Positions 22,987 through 34,536 of a DNA stretch of 64,000 nt are shown here, in pieces. Position numbers and translations under genes: made by a program. Position 1 is the stretch's first letter; each line of letters begins with the position of its first letter. The notes under the pieces are model-generated. The model was not told the origin of the DNA. It worked only from the letters and a program-made list of their open reading frames with translations, and ran no database searches. Origin of the DNA: Tethya wilhelma (Eukaryota > Porifera > Demospongiae > Tethyida > Tethyidae); NCBI GenBank assembly GCA_964030475.1, contig CAXIPT010000002.1, forward strand, positions 13,335,267 to 13,399,266, given 5' to 3'.

Positions 22987-25053
22987 TTAAACTCTCCGTT
23001 CATGGACGTTTTGTTGCTGGTCTAGGATCAGAGTTTGANTCTCATCATCTTCAAGAGCACTTCCATTGAACATCAGAGTCTGGTCAGCCACAGCTACATC
23101 AGTCTCTGCCTGGAGCTGCTCCTTCACACTCCCCACCGTACTCCCAAATGTTGAATCGATTGAATAACTCTTTTCTCCATCCTCTACTGTAATTGTGAGA
23201 GGTCCTTGGCTCGGGAGACGTAACACCAGGTGGAGCACCGACTGATTCTGGATGCCACAGTCGTGAATCGTGAGATCATCAGTGAGTGGTTTTCCGCCAC
23301 AAATGAGGCACTGGTGACCAACCTGGATGCTCTCTTTGGCTTCAATCTTCTTCTTGAGGTCAAGGACGGTGTCCGTGGGTTGAATCACAATGGTCATCGT
23401 CTTCCCTGATAGAGTCTTGATGAAGAGATGGATCCCTGTTTCACTGTCGTCAGTCAGATCCAGTTTGATCAGGATGAGGTCAAGAGTGCCTCCATCGAGT
23501 ATACCACAATCAGCGAGCTTAGAGTCCCCATCCAGTTCTAAACCACTATAGAACAGTTGTTGACAGGCTTTGGGTATGTGGGCCTTGGTTTCAATATCTC
23601 TCTTGACCATGTCCACTGTGACGTTAGCAGGTTTCTCCATCTCTATGGGGGGCTCGTCACTATTAGGGATCTTCACGGAGAAATGGAGCATGGGAGGTAC
23701 CACACGCTCCAGGTGTAGCATGTGGTTTTCCTCAATGGTGTACGAGCCAAGTGTGCGCTCGTTCTCGAGACGTTGTCGGGCGTAGTAGAGCTCTTGGAGA
23801 TCAGCTGGAATGTCCTTCTTTCCGGAAATGACCTCTTTGAGTCGTTGAACCGTGTACTCTGGGTTGACCCACAGCGAGAGAGAGTCATTGTTGGGCAAAC
23901 TGATAAAGATCTGCATCGACTTGTTGGGGTCAATCTGAAGACGTAAAGAGTTACCCCTCTCAACCCCACACTCTTGAAGAGTCGAGTCGTCATCATCAAG
24001 GAGTTGATCACCGAAATAGAGCTCTTGGACATCGGTAGGTAATGCAACCTTCTCCAGTAGCTTCAGCTTGATGTAGCCTATGGTGTAGTTGGGAGTGACT
24101 TCAAACACAAATGACCTCCCACCTGGAACGTGCACAGTCAGCTCAAACCCATCCCCGGTACGAATGATGAGATGGACTGCTGACTCGTGTTCAATTCTGT
24201 AGTCAAGGAGATGGGTGTGGTCACCAAGTTGCTCACCAACGAAAATGAGTCGCTGTCTCTCGATAGGAATGTTCTCCTGTCGGCCGATCTTCTCCTTTAC
24301 TTGAGCAACCGTATCTTGAGAGGACACCGTCACTACCACAGTTCTTCCGTCCAGCGTCTTAAAGTATACCTGGATTTCGTAGGTACGACGTTCCACTTGA
24401 ATGGTGGCACCATCGGTCACTCCGTACTCACTGATCCTGTGGCCGACCTCCATCAGCTGGCCATTGTAGTAGGTGTTCTGATGGTGGTAGGGGATACGAC
24501 ACCGCTGTATCACAGCCGAGTGGATGCCTTCAACGTCAGAGTTGGATGGCAGCACACAGTGCATTACAACTCCATTGAACACCTCGAGACGAAGAGTATA
24601 GAGCTCTTCTAATTGAACGGTAACTTTTTGGCGATCGCTGTAGAGGAGGGATGAGATTGACGTGAAATCGTACACTGTTGCTTCGTATTTCTTCATTCGT
24701 TGCTTTCTGACAGCAATTCCTTTCTCGTCTGCAATTCTTTGCTTCAACGAACCGATGGTTTCATTTCGATCAAGCCAAAACTTAAAGACCTCACCATTGG
24801 AGCGTTCCACATTTACCTCGAGGACTTCATGGACTCTCAATAGATCCAGAATACCGCCAGCTTCAATGCCACAGGTGTACAGGATCTGTGTGTCCTCCAG
24901 CACCACCCCATTGAACATCAGCTCTTGTAAGGTCGAAGAGATGTGTATTTCAGCAAAGATTTTTCTCTTTACCGATGAAACGTCGTCGTTGTTGAGGTCT
25001 ACTTCCAGAGGAAAGGTAGTATCGTCTTCAGTTGAGATGAAAATTTGAGTCAT
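22987..25053 (-). CDS. Protein of about nine tandem divergent ubiquitin-like domains
   Basis: A single-exon 688-residue frame starting at ATG 25053. Ubiquitin-like (beta-grasp) units lie at roughly 1-75, 76-150, 151-227, 228-301, 302-378, 382-455, 456-532, 539-614 and 616-688. The eighth and fourth are most like ubiquitin (LFIKTLSGKTMTIVIQPTDT; VYFKTLDGRTVVVTV). Each unit keeps the 'L.DxxxLxxxxI.....LHL' end but none ends in GlyGly, so the chain should not be processed or conjugated like polyubiquitin. Instead it would act as a fixed multi-UBL scaffold for ubiquitin-binding partners (inference). The last unit runs into N 23039, after which the frame drifts to a stop, so the true C-terminus is uncertain. 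It starts ~180 bp from ARL3, divergently. Confidence 0.85.
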   Translation of the reverse strand: MTQIFISTEDDTTFPLEVDLNNDDVSSVKRKIFAEIHISSTLQELMFNGVVLEDTQILYTCGIEAGGILDLLRVHEVLEVNVERSNGEVFKFWLDRNETIGSLKQRIADEKGIAVRKQRMKKYEATVYDFTSISSLLYSDRQKVTVQLEELYTLRLEVFNGVVMHCVLPSNSDVEGIHSAVIQRCRIPYHHQNTYYNGQLMEVGHRISEYGVTDGATIQVERRTYEIQVYFKTLDGRTVVVTVSSQDTVAQVKEKIGRQENIPIERQRLIFVGEQLGDHTHLLDYRIEHESAVHLIIRTGDGFELTVHVPGGRSFVFEVTPNYTIGYIKLKLLEKVALPTDVQELYFGDQLLDDDDSTLQECGVERGNSLRLQIDPNKSMQIFISLPNNDSLSLWVNPEYTVQRLKEVISGKKDIPADLQELYYARQRLENERTLGSYTIEENHMLHLERVVPPMLHFSVKIPNSDEPPIEMEKPANVTVDMVKRDIETKAHIPKACQQLFYSGLELDGDSKLADCGILDGGTLDLILIKLDLTDDSETGIHLFIKTLSGKTMTIVIQPTDTVLDLKKKIEAKESIQVGHQCLICGGKPLTDDLTIHDCGIQNQSVLHLVLRLPSQGPLTITVEDGEKSYSIDSTFGSTVGSVKEQLQAETDVAVADQTLMFNGSALEDDEXQTLILDQQQNVHERRV
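23039..23039. other. Ambiguous base N in the last UBL domain
   Basis: A single N where the final ubiquitin-like unit loses similarity (LEDDE-X). By analogy with the other Ns in this window it probably marks a closed gap, not one uncertain base. Confidence 0.7.
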
Positions 25054-25235
25054 TTTGAAGGAAACTTGAGGATGAGCGTTTTCTAGAAATCAAATCAGCG
25101 CGCGCATATTTACACGTGGTTATGTACACAATGTCGCGTGATTTGCATGTGACATGCAGTTGCCAACGGTGCTTTCTTTATAGTATACAAACACAAGAGA
25201 AGGGCGGCCCTGAAAACCTCCACACACTCACAACA
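25054..25235. promoter_or_regulatory. Probable bidirectional promoter, UBL protein / ARL3
   Basis: Only 182 bp separate the two divergent start codons. The spacer is GC-richer near 25098 (GCGCGCGC) and contains TATAGTATA-like sequence at 25178. No defined factor sites are claimed. Confidence 0.4.
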
Positions 25236-26299
25236 ATGGTGAGTGATATTGCATGTAGTTACAACAGGAATAGTACGCTCGCATACTTTCTTGTATGCAC
25301 ACAGTCTATGTCTAAATTTGAACTAACTGCTGCCAACTACCAGTGTTTGATCCTGTTTACACCCATTTTTGCTGCCACTGTTCTATTCCATTCAGGGTTT
25401 GCTGGCATTTCTGAAGAAGCTCACAAAGAGTCCCACCAGAGAAATACGAATCTTACTGTTGGGTTTGGACAATGCAGGCAAGACCACCATCCTCAAGATG
25501 ATGGCAGAGGAAGAGACGGACATTAAAAGTGTCAAACCGACTCTCGGTTTCAATGTCAAGTCTGTTCAGTCTTGTGGATTTAAGTTGAATGTTTGGGATA
25601 TTGGAGGGCAGAAAAAACTGAGACCATATTGGAAGCATTATTTTGAGGATACAGATTGTTTAGTGAGTTACCCTCCCCAGGGAGGCACATATAATACCAA
25701 AGTGTTATGTTGCATAAGATACCTCCTGAGTAATTGATCATTCATTTGCTGTTCTTCTGTAGATCTATGTCATTGACAGCTCTGATGACAAGAGGTTTGA
25801 GGAGACTGGCTTTCAACTCTCTGAGCTCTTACTAGAGGAGAAGCTATTAGGAGTACCTGTTCTGATTTTTGCTAACAAACAAGATCTGGACTTAGCAGCT
25901 GACCCTCAAGAGGTATGATTTCCAAAATCCATGTACAGTTCAGGTATAGACAGCTACTCAACTGAACAGGCTGAATGCAGCACTGCTTAATTCTTTATAA
26001 TTTCTCTAGGTACTGTATCTACTGTTTGTGATCTGTCAGCATTTAGAATGAAGTCCACATGCACATACACTCACATTAAATTTTGTTTAGTTGGCAGATA
26101 AGCTTCAGTTGTCTGAAATAAGGGATCATGCATGGCAGATACAACCCTGTTCAGCAATAGTTGGAACAGGAATCAAGGTAAGTCAGAATGATCAGAACCT
26201 TAGCTGTGGGTGAATCCAACCAGCATGACTGTTCTATTCCCACAATCATTCACACAGGATGGATTGGAGTGGGTGAGTAAGAATGTCCAGACCAGCTAG
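25236..26299 (+). CDS. ARL3: ADP-ribosylation factor-like GTPase 3
   Basis: A small GTPase of ciliary cargo release; GTP-ARL3 displaces lipidated cargo from PDE6D and UNC119 carriers. Five exons: 25236-25238 (ATG alone), 25396-25662, 25763-25912, 26091-26177 and 26258-26299 (TAG). All are GT-AG and in frame. About 182 residues, the family norm. Motifs: Gly2 and amphipathic helix [11 protein letters not shown]-loop [12 protein letters not shown], switch 1 [24 protein letters not shown] (G3), NKQD (G4), and a CSA equivalent in [10 protein letters not shown]. The phrases [20 protein letters not shown] and [20 protein letters not shown] distinguish ARL3 from ARL2 and ARF. A first exon holding only the start codon is unusual but well supported by the downstream GGTTTGCTG acceptor. 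Confidence 0.95.
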
Positions 26300-26582
26300 G
26301 CCATCAGGCAACAACAACCCGTTCACTTACAATGATTTTGAACTGGCCCAACATCCTGTCTCCTAAATATAATTTTTAACTTATTTTTGTCTTGCTGATC
26401 TCATTACTTGCATCTTCAATGCCAACATGTGTACATCATTACATGTATATGTCATACATATATACACACATTCATGAATAATAAAGTTGCTAATTATTAT
26501 AAAATGATCCAAAAAATTTATAAAATAAATTATACACATTTAACAATTATTTATAGTGCATGTAGATGCTCAATGCAATATT

Positions 26583-29500
26583 CTACGAGGGTAGCATTTT
26601 GTATGGATTTAATATACCATGAGGGTCAAAGAGTCTCTTGATGTCTTTCATAATGCTCACAGCTTCTTGAGACTTTGAGTGATGGATGTACTGAGCCTTC
26701 TTGAAGCCTAGTCCATGTTCAGCAGATATACTGCCTCTGTAATTGGCTATTATTGTTTTGGTGTACAATTGTGCAAGAGGGAGAGAGAATTTGAGAGAGG
26801 TAAAACATGCACACATTGTAGTCGTGAGGCCCAGAGCTAGCCTCGTACCAGGCCACACCCTCTTTTAGTTTAGTGTTCAACATGTAACTTGAAGAGCTGG
26901 GAGGAGCCTGGGAACGAAGTTAGCCCAGAGCTAGTTGCATACCTGTCCAGTCAAACACAAATGGCTCAATCAAATTGAGCAACTCAGCAGAATGACTGTC
27001 ACCAATAACATTCAGATGAAGATTTCCTAATCAAAAAAAACAACAACAAAGAATAAAAGCCCACGTAACTTTACAGTATAGAAATTTTGCTGGATAATCA
27101 TACTACAGTAGGACTGTACGGGTGTAAGCAGTTCAACAATACATACCATCCCCAATGTGCCCATAGCCAAGAGTACACCTAGCATGGTCCTCACACCTCA
27201 CCCTAGTCTCCTCTACCAGTGTGTAGAGGTGGTCCAGAGGAAGGGACACATCATACTGCAGGTAGTGTAGCCATGCATCATAATACCAATGATAATGCTA
27301 CAACATACCTTGTATGTGACACCTGCGTGCAGTTGTGCCTCAGCTATTCTTTCTCTGAGTGACCACAAAGATTTAGCCTATTCATTCATTAGGTTTGCAT
27401 GTGTGTGTGTATGTGTGTGTGTGCGAGGGAGGGAGGGAGGGAGGGAGGGGGGGTGAGCAAGGGTGATAATAGTTATGACATTATGTAAAGGCAATACAGG
27501 TGTGATCTTACTTTAGTCAAGTCAGCTGCCACAGTACCATCTTGAATGAATCCATCGGACATCACTTGCTCCAGGAACAAATTTAATTTCTACAAACAAG
27601 GTTTAGATTGTGCATTAGAGCAATAAATAATAACCACACCTAGAGTAGCCTCGTCCTCAAGCCCTCTCCCTCCTTATTCTCAAGGAGGGAGGGGCCTAGG
27701 TGAGGTCAAGGCCACACCTAGATGCATACCTCCTTGTCATGGTCGTCATTAGAGCCTGAAGTCTCCACCAGTGTATAGAATGGAGCTGAGGAGATGGGGT
27801 TGGAGAGATGGAGGTGCCTCTCAACTAGGTCCATGCAGTGAGAGTCCAAGAACTCTACAGCTACACAATCAATACGAAGAGGGGGGAAAAGAGCCCAATG
27901 AAGTATTCAGAACTGTGAAAATCTCATGTGTGCATAATCATTGCTGGCCAGGCAGGAGTGGCAGAGGTCACTGAGGTCACCTGGTGTTACCGTGTAACAT
28001 CATGAGTGTGATAAGCTGAACTAATATGCAAGCATGTGATCAATTTTACATTGTAGTCAGGCTTTAGAATGATGAACAAAGATATACTTTTTGCGACACA
28101 CTTCTCCCCTCAAAGTATGGTACCAAACAACACAACCATGCATAGACCACTTACCTGACAACACCTCTCCAAGCATTCTCTTGGCAGTGACATACACTGA
28201 CTTCACTCCTTCAAAGTCAGCACAGTTCATGAAGGCAACATTCACTGACTGAAAAAAATACACAAAAAAAACACTCATACAACTGAACCCACAGAGACAT
28301 TTTACTAACAGTAAATACACCTCACCTTTGGCTTAGGAGGAGCTAGTATAGAGACGCCAGTGATGACCCCAAGAGTGCCTTCAGCTCCAATAAACAACTG
28401 CTTTAGATCATAGCCTGGATGGAAGATTAAAACACTGATTCGTCGATAGGGTCCTATTCTTGTTACTACTTTTCATGCACTTCACCTGTATTGTCCTTTC
28501 TCATTGTTGACAAGAGATCAAGCACCTCACCATTAGCCAGCACCTTGATATACACAGATGTATAAATCTTTTACATTATGTGTGTATTCCTTCACCTACC
28601 ACTTCTACTCCTAGCACATTGCCATGGAGGGACCCATACCTCAGCAACCGTAGACCTCCAGCATTGGTGGATACATTGCCACCAATCTGACAACTGTCAG
28701 GCATGCATTGTGTGTAAGAAAATGTGGACAAAGAGTATTGTCATAGCACTGTACATGTGGTTATTATTGAACATAACTACCATAGATCAGGAAATCTTAT
28801 TATGTTGAAAATATTTTGTAAAAAAAATTTGAGATATATAATATGGTTACAAATTTTAAACTGTGAAAATTTCTCCAACGGTAGCATAGACTCCAGCTCA
28901 CCTTCCTTTAGCACCAAGATCCAGAGGCATCATGAGCCCCTTCTCTGAGAGCCTATTGTCTAGTTCTTCCAACACACACCCAGACTGACACACCAGAGTA
29001 CCTAGGCCACAAAGAAAGAATGGGGAAAAAAACAATTCTAGTTGGGAAAAAAAATCTTTTTCTTGGGCAGCTAACACAACAGTCAACTTATGAAGAGAGC
29101 AGTCTTACCAGCTGTTTCATCAATACTGGTGATCTGATTCATGAGAGAGAGTGAGAGAACAATCTCATCAAACACTGGATTACTGCCACCTGTAGTATAA
29201 GAGCAGCGATATGAGGTTTAGCTCATATTACCCCTAACACTACTAACCAACAAGTCCAGTGTTGCCTCCCTGTGGAACAACTGCCAACCTGAAGAGAAGT
29301 ACTCATGGCAATAAATCAAACACAATGACCACATGACATGCTGCTGTAATTGTGTTGTTACCGTCTCTCATTGCAGTGAGAGAGGATCTTGGACACTTCT
29401 TCTGTTGATCGTGGGCGCAACACAACTGAACTTTGACCCCTATAAGTGCACACATCAAAACAAGTTGAAATGCTCTAGCCTCATACCCAGGTATAAACTA

Positions 29501-30187
29501 TGTAAGGAGAACAAGAGGAAGCAATTTGTGACATCTAAAACCATACACTGAGGATGGCTTGCAACATATAAAGCTAATTTGCTTATGGCAAAGACAAGCT
29601 TATCTACTCATCAGCTCTAGTAAGATGACAGACCAGAAGAAAAAGGAGAGTATTATATGGGTCACAAGTGGAGAACATGTATAAGATCTACCTATATATG
29701 TTAGTAGTGATATTCAAACACAATTAAGTCACAAATAGAGAGACTGAGAATGGCCTGGGAATGAAACTACAGCAATAAACATGAGCTCCAATCTTTAGAG
29801 GTAAATGACCAGCCAGCACTCAGACACTCGACCATGTACAACCTACCTCATGTTTCTCAACCAGTCAATGTTGTAGGCCTCCACCTCATCAGGTGCTGTG
29901 ATGACACGCCCTCCATCCAGGATGGAATGGAACTCTTCCAGGTCCAACTCTGATACCTTAGACATCAGGGAAGAACACAAAAATGTGCTAGCTGGGATTA
30001 TACAAACTGGCAACTGTGTCACAGTCAGTGATAAGCTATGTACCTTAGAATAGTCTCCCCTTTTGACTCCATAGTGTTCTGCTGTTAGTGGGACGGTAGT
30101 TACAGTCTTGGCTCGTTGCAACCATGATCTGTGAGTCTGCCCAAGAGAGAGCCTTCTGGAGGCAGCTTGCAAACACTGGGTTAGCAT
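26583..30187 (-). CDS. D2HGDH: D-2-hydroxyglutarate dehydrogenase, mitochondrial
   Basis: An FAD enzyme that oxidises D-2-hydroxyglutarate to 2-oxoglutarate in mitochondria. Sixteen minus-strand exons: 30044-30187, 29847-29956, 29362-29439, 29248-29288, 29109-29189, 28902-29001, 28610-28693, 28496-28543, 28326-28414, 28155-28248, 27730-27860, 27512-27589, 27309-27377, 27147-27255, 26943-27026 and 26583-26734. All junctions keep frame. The N-terminus is basic and hydroxylated, as in a mitochondrial presequence ([16 protein letters not shown]). FAD-binding PCMH motifs: [50 protein letters not shown]. Then [34 protein letters not shown] (metal site His residues), and [11 protein letters not shown]...[14 protein letters not shown]. 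The whole set matches the family end to end. Head-to-head with MCMBP. Confidence 0.95.
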
Positions 30188-30339
30188 TGCTGGTTCCGTA
30201 TACTAACATAACATTTCCGTGTATTTCCGTGTCATGAGTTCATCCACGTGGCAGCTTTGTAGTACACAACAATCGACCATCAACCATCAGCCAACTGCTG
30301 ACCAGCAACCCACTGACCTCCGGAGATTGATGAGCAACT
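30188..30339. promoter_or_regulatory. Probable bidirectional promoter, D2HGDH / MCMBP
   Basis: 152 bp separate the divergent start codons of two housekeeping genes. No TATA box or named factor site was identified. Confidence 0.4.
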
Positions 30340-33323
30340 ATGCCAGTACTAACAGAGAAGTGGATAGCTGACCCACTCAGTGTTGTGCAAGAGTTGTTTG
30401 GTTGGTTCAAAGTCATATATAAGTGATGGTAAATACTAAAAACTTCAGTGGGTGGTTTGGTTGCAGAGAAATGTGGTGGTATCAGTGATCATGGCTCTGT
30501 TGACACCATGTGGGGAGTGAAACAGTTCTTTGAGGAAAAACTGAAAGATGATGCTGTCTTGACCTCTGTAAGATTACACAGATTTGTGCAAGGGGTGGTA
30601 CTTGAACTGCATGCAAAGTCAATGAATTGCCACCCCTTGAATACTTGCAGACGTCTACTGGATTGTATTCACTATTAAATATTTTTGCCTCACATCTACA
30701 TACTGGCAGGTTCCATTGCTGAACGCTACCTCTCCATCTCACCTTCCTAGTGGCTCTCTAGTACGCTACAGGTGCATGGTCCAAGACCAGTTTGACCCTG
30801 AGTTCTATCTCAAAGTGTATCACACTCGTAGCACTCAGGAACAGACAGCTGCAGAGACTGAGGTATACGAGCAGCTGTTTAGTCTTTGCATGCTTCTTAA
30901 TGTTGTTGATTTCTTTTTAGCACTCATGTTGTGGCATGTACACGGATACGATGCACCATTCTGTAAGTTAGCCAAACAGTGTAAATGATTGATATATGAT
31001 CTACTGTACTTGTTTCTTTCAGCCTGGGACAGTTGTAGACTTTGAGCATCCTGCTAATGTGACTGGTGACAGACAGACTCTCTACTGTGTACCAATACCA
31101 GCTGAGACACGATGGGTTAAAGAAATATCCTCACAAAAGTTACAGTGGCATTGATATTATGATCCACAGATACAACCAAAGATAAATCCTAAAAATGCAT
31201 GACAATGTATTGTTAAGTTTCCCCTTAACTAACTTGTGTGTGCACCTCTACTACCAGGAGAGCTCCAGTGATCAGGACTCAATGTGTGTGGACTCTAAGG
31301 ACACTACTGATCATAAGTCTGGCATGAAGCGTCACTACAGTGATGAGGGGATGGAGGAGGGTGTGATGAGTGGAGGTGGTGAGGATGTGATGAGTGGAGG
31401 TAGTGAGGGTGTGATGAGTGAAGGTGTGATGGGGGAGAGTGGAAGTGGCGATAAAGAGAGTAGTCAGGCCTACAAAAGGAAGAAAGATGAAGAAGCCAAT
31501 ACTGATGTAATTATGATATCATCCTCAATGGCAACTGGAAAAAGTCACGATATGAACTTTCCCCTACCAGATGAGAAAGGCACTCCTTGTTTAGTCAAAG
31601 TAGGTATATGTGTTCACCGAAATATTTGGCCAACTACAAATTATTATGGGTAGATCTGTTCCTATAGGTGTATGGTGACTTTGACTCTTACAAAGTGACA
31701 AGTATGGTGGAGTTCATTGGAGTGCTCTCCATGGACCCAGCTCTGGTGCACTTTGAAACCGTAGGACAGACTGACTCTGGAGTAGGTGACCTCTTTGACC
31801 CCTTATCTGCTGAGTCAGCTGCTGAGAGAAGTGTTCACTCTCCACCTCCCTCTCTTATTCCTCGTCTTCATGCCATCTCAGCATGGATCCTGACCCACTC
31901 CAACCCACTATTACCAGGACTGATGACAGTGCCTCTGGAGAAATCAGGTAAACAGTAGCTTCTAGACTGCTACAGTTGTGTATTTAGTAGGCCTTTGCAA
32001 ATTATGCTTAATTTTTTGCCCATTATGCTATGCTCTAATGCTCACAATTTCACCTATTATGCTCCACAATTCCTATTATGCTCAATTAACATTTTCGTGT
32101 TAAAATCCACAATTTGTCATGCATTCACACAAAATACACAACATCCACCAAGATATCCAGATCTATTTTGATTACAATTTGACACAACTGCTGTTAGCTA
32201 GGATAACATGCAATTGTTAAGCAATATTATATAAGGTGATTTATCTAGAGTAAATTATATATTGATTATTCAAACCTACAATAGTTAGTACGAAAGTGTT
32301 CAAGTCTATAATTTTTGCTCGAATTATGCCAGGAATTCACCTATTATGCCAGCATAATTCTCTGATTCTAATGCTTACCTATTATGCTCAAAATTATGCT
32401 AGCATAATTTGCAAAGGCCTAGTACTTAGTTACTTTCACAATTATCTACAGCTTAGTGACACTAGAAAGAAAGGTATGTACACCAACATGTGTTGCCATT
32501 TTTATTTTCTTCTCTCTTGGTTTCAGTCTTCACTCAGTTGTCCAAGGACATCAAAGCCCCTAGGCAATTGATTCTTGACCTTCTCACTGAGACTCTCCTA
32601 GGAGATAGACTGGCAGCTGAGTTCACTCTCCTTCACCTCCTCTCCTCTGTGTGAGTTCAATATGTTATGTTGACACAATTGTCCTCTCCCTCATACCCAG
32701 GCTCCTCCCTCCCTCCTTGTGGAATAATTTTTAAAATTGTTTTATGTGCTTGTAGATATGGTCGTACAGAAATTATTGCTTTAGGCAAATTTGCTCTCAA
32801 TCTCTCCAACTGCCCCAAACCGTCTGACTCCAATTCATCTCTTGCAGTTTCACTAAATTCCATACTTCAAAAGATCCTGCCCAAGGTGACTCCTTGTGTT
32901 TCATTTGTGTGTGCTATACCTCTGCCTATCACTTGTAGCTACAATGTGACTGCCTTCTCCTTCATATGCAGTGTTTCCTTCTTCCCATGAGTTTGTCAAA
33001 CATGAACAGTTGGAGATTTTCTCCAAAGAAAGACTATAATTCAAACCGACTTCTTGCTGGTCTCTTGCAACTCACTGATGGTAAATAATGACCATAATTT
33101 ATTATAGCTTTGGGATGTAGAATTTTGAAGTGAGAATGTCTTGACTCTTCATCTCACATGTTTCCCTTCCAGGCACTACCATCCTGGTGGATGAGACTGT
33201 TCTGACTGCAGGTCAGCTGAGTGAGGTAGGGGTGAAGAACCTCACAGCTCTGGGGAATGTCATACAATGGCAGAAAGTCCATTACAACTTTCAGTATCAC
33301 ACTGTGGAGTTCATGTGCAACTT

Positions 33324-33412
<89 letters not shown>

Positions 33413-33413
33413 N

Positions 33414-33478
<65 letters not shown>

Positions 33479-34034
33479 GCACATTTTAGTGATGTGATTG
33501 TCGCTTCTTAATTTCTCTACAGCCTGTTATGATAGTATCTGAAGGGAAGTCAATGCTTCAGGTCAACCACAAATTAACAATATTGCTATCAAATTTGATT
33601 TGAACCATATTATGGACTATGTAGGTGGACTGTCGTGTTCCTCTAAGTCCCACCCAGTCATGTGAGCCTGAAAGATTGGAGGCCCTCTTATCCCAGCTGA
33701 ACGAGAGCCAACTTCATGGCATCAGGAGATACCTCAGTCTTCATTGCCACCTTAACTACCAGTTGACTAGTCAAGTTCAAAAGGTACAGCTTTGAGAGCC
33801 TATATTCGGGTGTGGTTATATCCCAGAATGATTAGTTCCTTTCTCTTTCAGGCTGTTGAAGAAGACTTTGTAACTTTACGACGAAATGATCCCAAGATGA
33901 ATGCTGAGGTGTTCCACCAGTTGCTGACTGTGGCCAGACTACTCTGTCTAAGCTATGGTTGCTTTGAATTAAACCTTGAGATGTGGAGCCAGGCCAAGGA
34001 GCTGGAGAGACAGAGAAGACTTAGACTGAACTGA
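30340..34034 (+). CDS. MCMBP: MCM complex-binding protein
   Basis: Binds MCM3-7 in place of MCM2 and helps assemble or unload the replicative helicase in the nucleus. Thirteen exons: 30340-30400, 30467-30567, 30710-30862, 31023-31115, 31258-31599, 31668-31947, 32527-32650, 32756-32885, 32972-33080, 33173-33324, 33523-33561, 33625-33783 and 33852-34034. All keep frame. Landmarks: [14 protein letters not shown] start, [91 protein letters not shown], and [20 protein letters not shown] at the end. Exon 5 includes an acidic, repetitive insert ([20 protein letters not shown]). The exon 1 donor is GTTGGT, as in RFK exon 1. Intron 6 holds a palindromic element. The intron 10 donor opens a 150-bp GT repeat. 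The last exon is the source of relics further right. Confidence 0.95.
31988..32421. mobile_element. Palindromic element with ATTATGCT repeats in MCMBP intron 6
   Basis: Terminal inverted repeats TAGGCCTTTGCAAATTATGCT (31988) and its complement (ending 32421) enclose an AT-rich interior with at least eight ATTATGCT or AGCATAAT motifs in both orientations. This is a MITE-like structure about 434 bp long. A clear target duplication could not be fixed. Confidence 0.75.
33324..33475. repeat. GT microsatellite with internal N
   Basis: About 150 bp of (GT)n starts at the donor of MCMBP exon 10, interrupted by a single N at 33413. The N probably marks a repeat too long to be spanned, so the true length may be greater. 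Confidence 0.95.
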
Positions 34035-34422
34035 CAGTAACTATGGTTCTCTGTAATTATTATTGTAACAGTATTGTTGAACTTTCTGCATATTTGTTCA
34101 TTCTGAGTTATTACACATCTAGATCTGTCAATTGAGAGTCCACTGCAATTTGCATGTTGTATAATTTTATTTCATAGTAATAATTATTATTGATCAATAG
34201 CTGATTGAATCCAATGTGTTTGCCAGCAACCTGTACGTCAATCCTTATATTATGCATGATGGCCAACAACAAAGTCAAGATTTTTATGATTGACTTAATG
34301 CCTTCAAATTATACAATAAGTGCATGCTGCAGTACATGTTACACGTCAATGACAACAATAAGTTTTTACAAGCATACATACATACCTGGTATAATTATAC
34401 ATTATATTTTGTAAGTAACTGT

Positions 34423-34536
34423 TTATAGTATTTTTCTCCTCTTGTTGGCTGCTGGTCCTTGTCTCTCCAGTTCAGCTACTCTCTTTCTCAACATTGATAT
34501 CTCTTTGTCTGCTTCAGCTTTGGCATTTTGAAGTTT
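34423..34536 (-). CDS. Possible last exon of an unknown coiled-coil protein
   Basis: A minus-strand frame of 37 codons follows a TGTAG acceptor (exon starts at 34536) and ends at TAA 34423-34425. It reads KLQNAKAEADKEISMLRKRV then AELERQGPAANKRRKIL, a heptad-like coiled coil with a basic KRRK end suggesting nuclear localisation. No upstream exons were recognised to the right, so this may be an orphan after rearrangement. Confidence 0.4.
   Translation of the reverse strand, partial: KLQNAKAEADKEISMLRKRVAELERQGPAANKRRKIL

Noticed and set aside
4270..30187. RFK, QDPR and D2HGDH as a cofactor/redox gene cluster
   Set aside because: They are far apart, on different strands and interspersed with unrelated genes. 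Animal genes of related metabolism are not expected to cluster, so this is probably chance.
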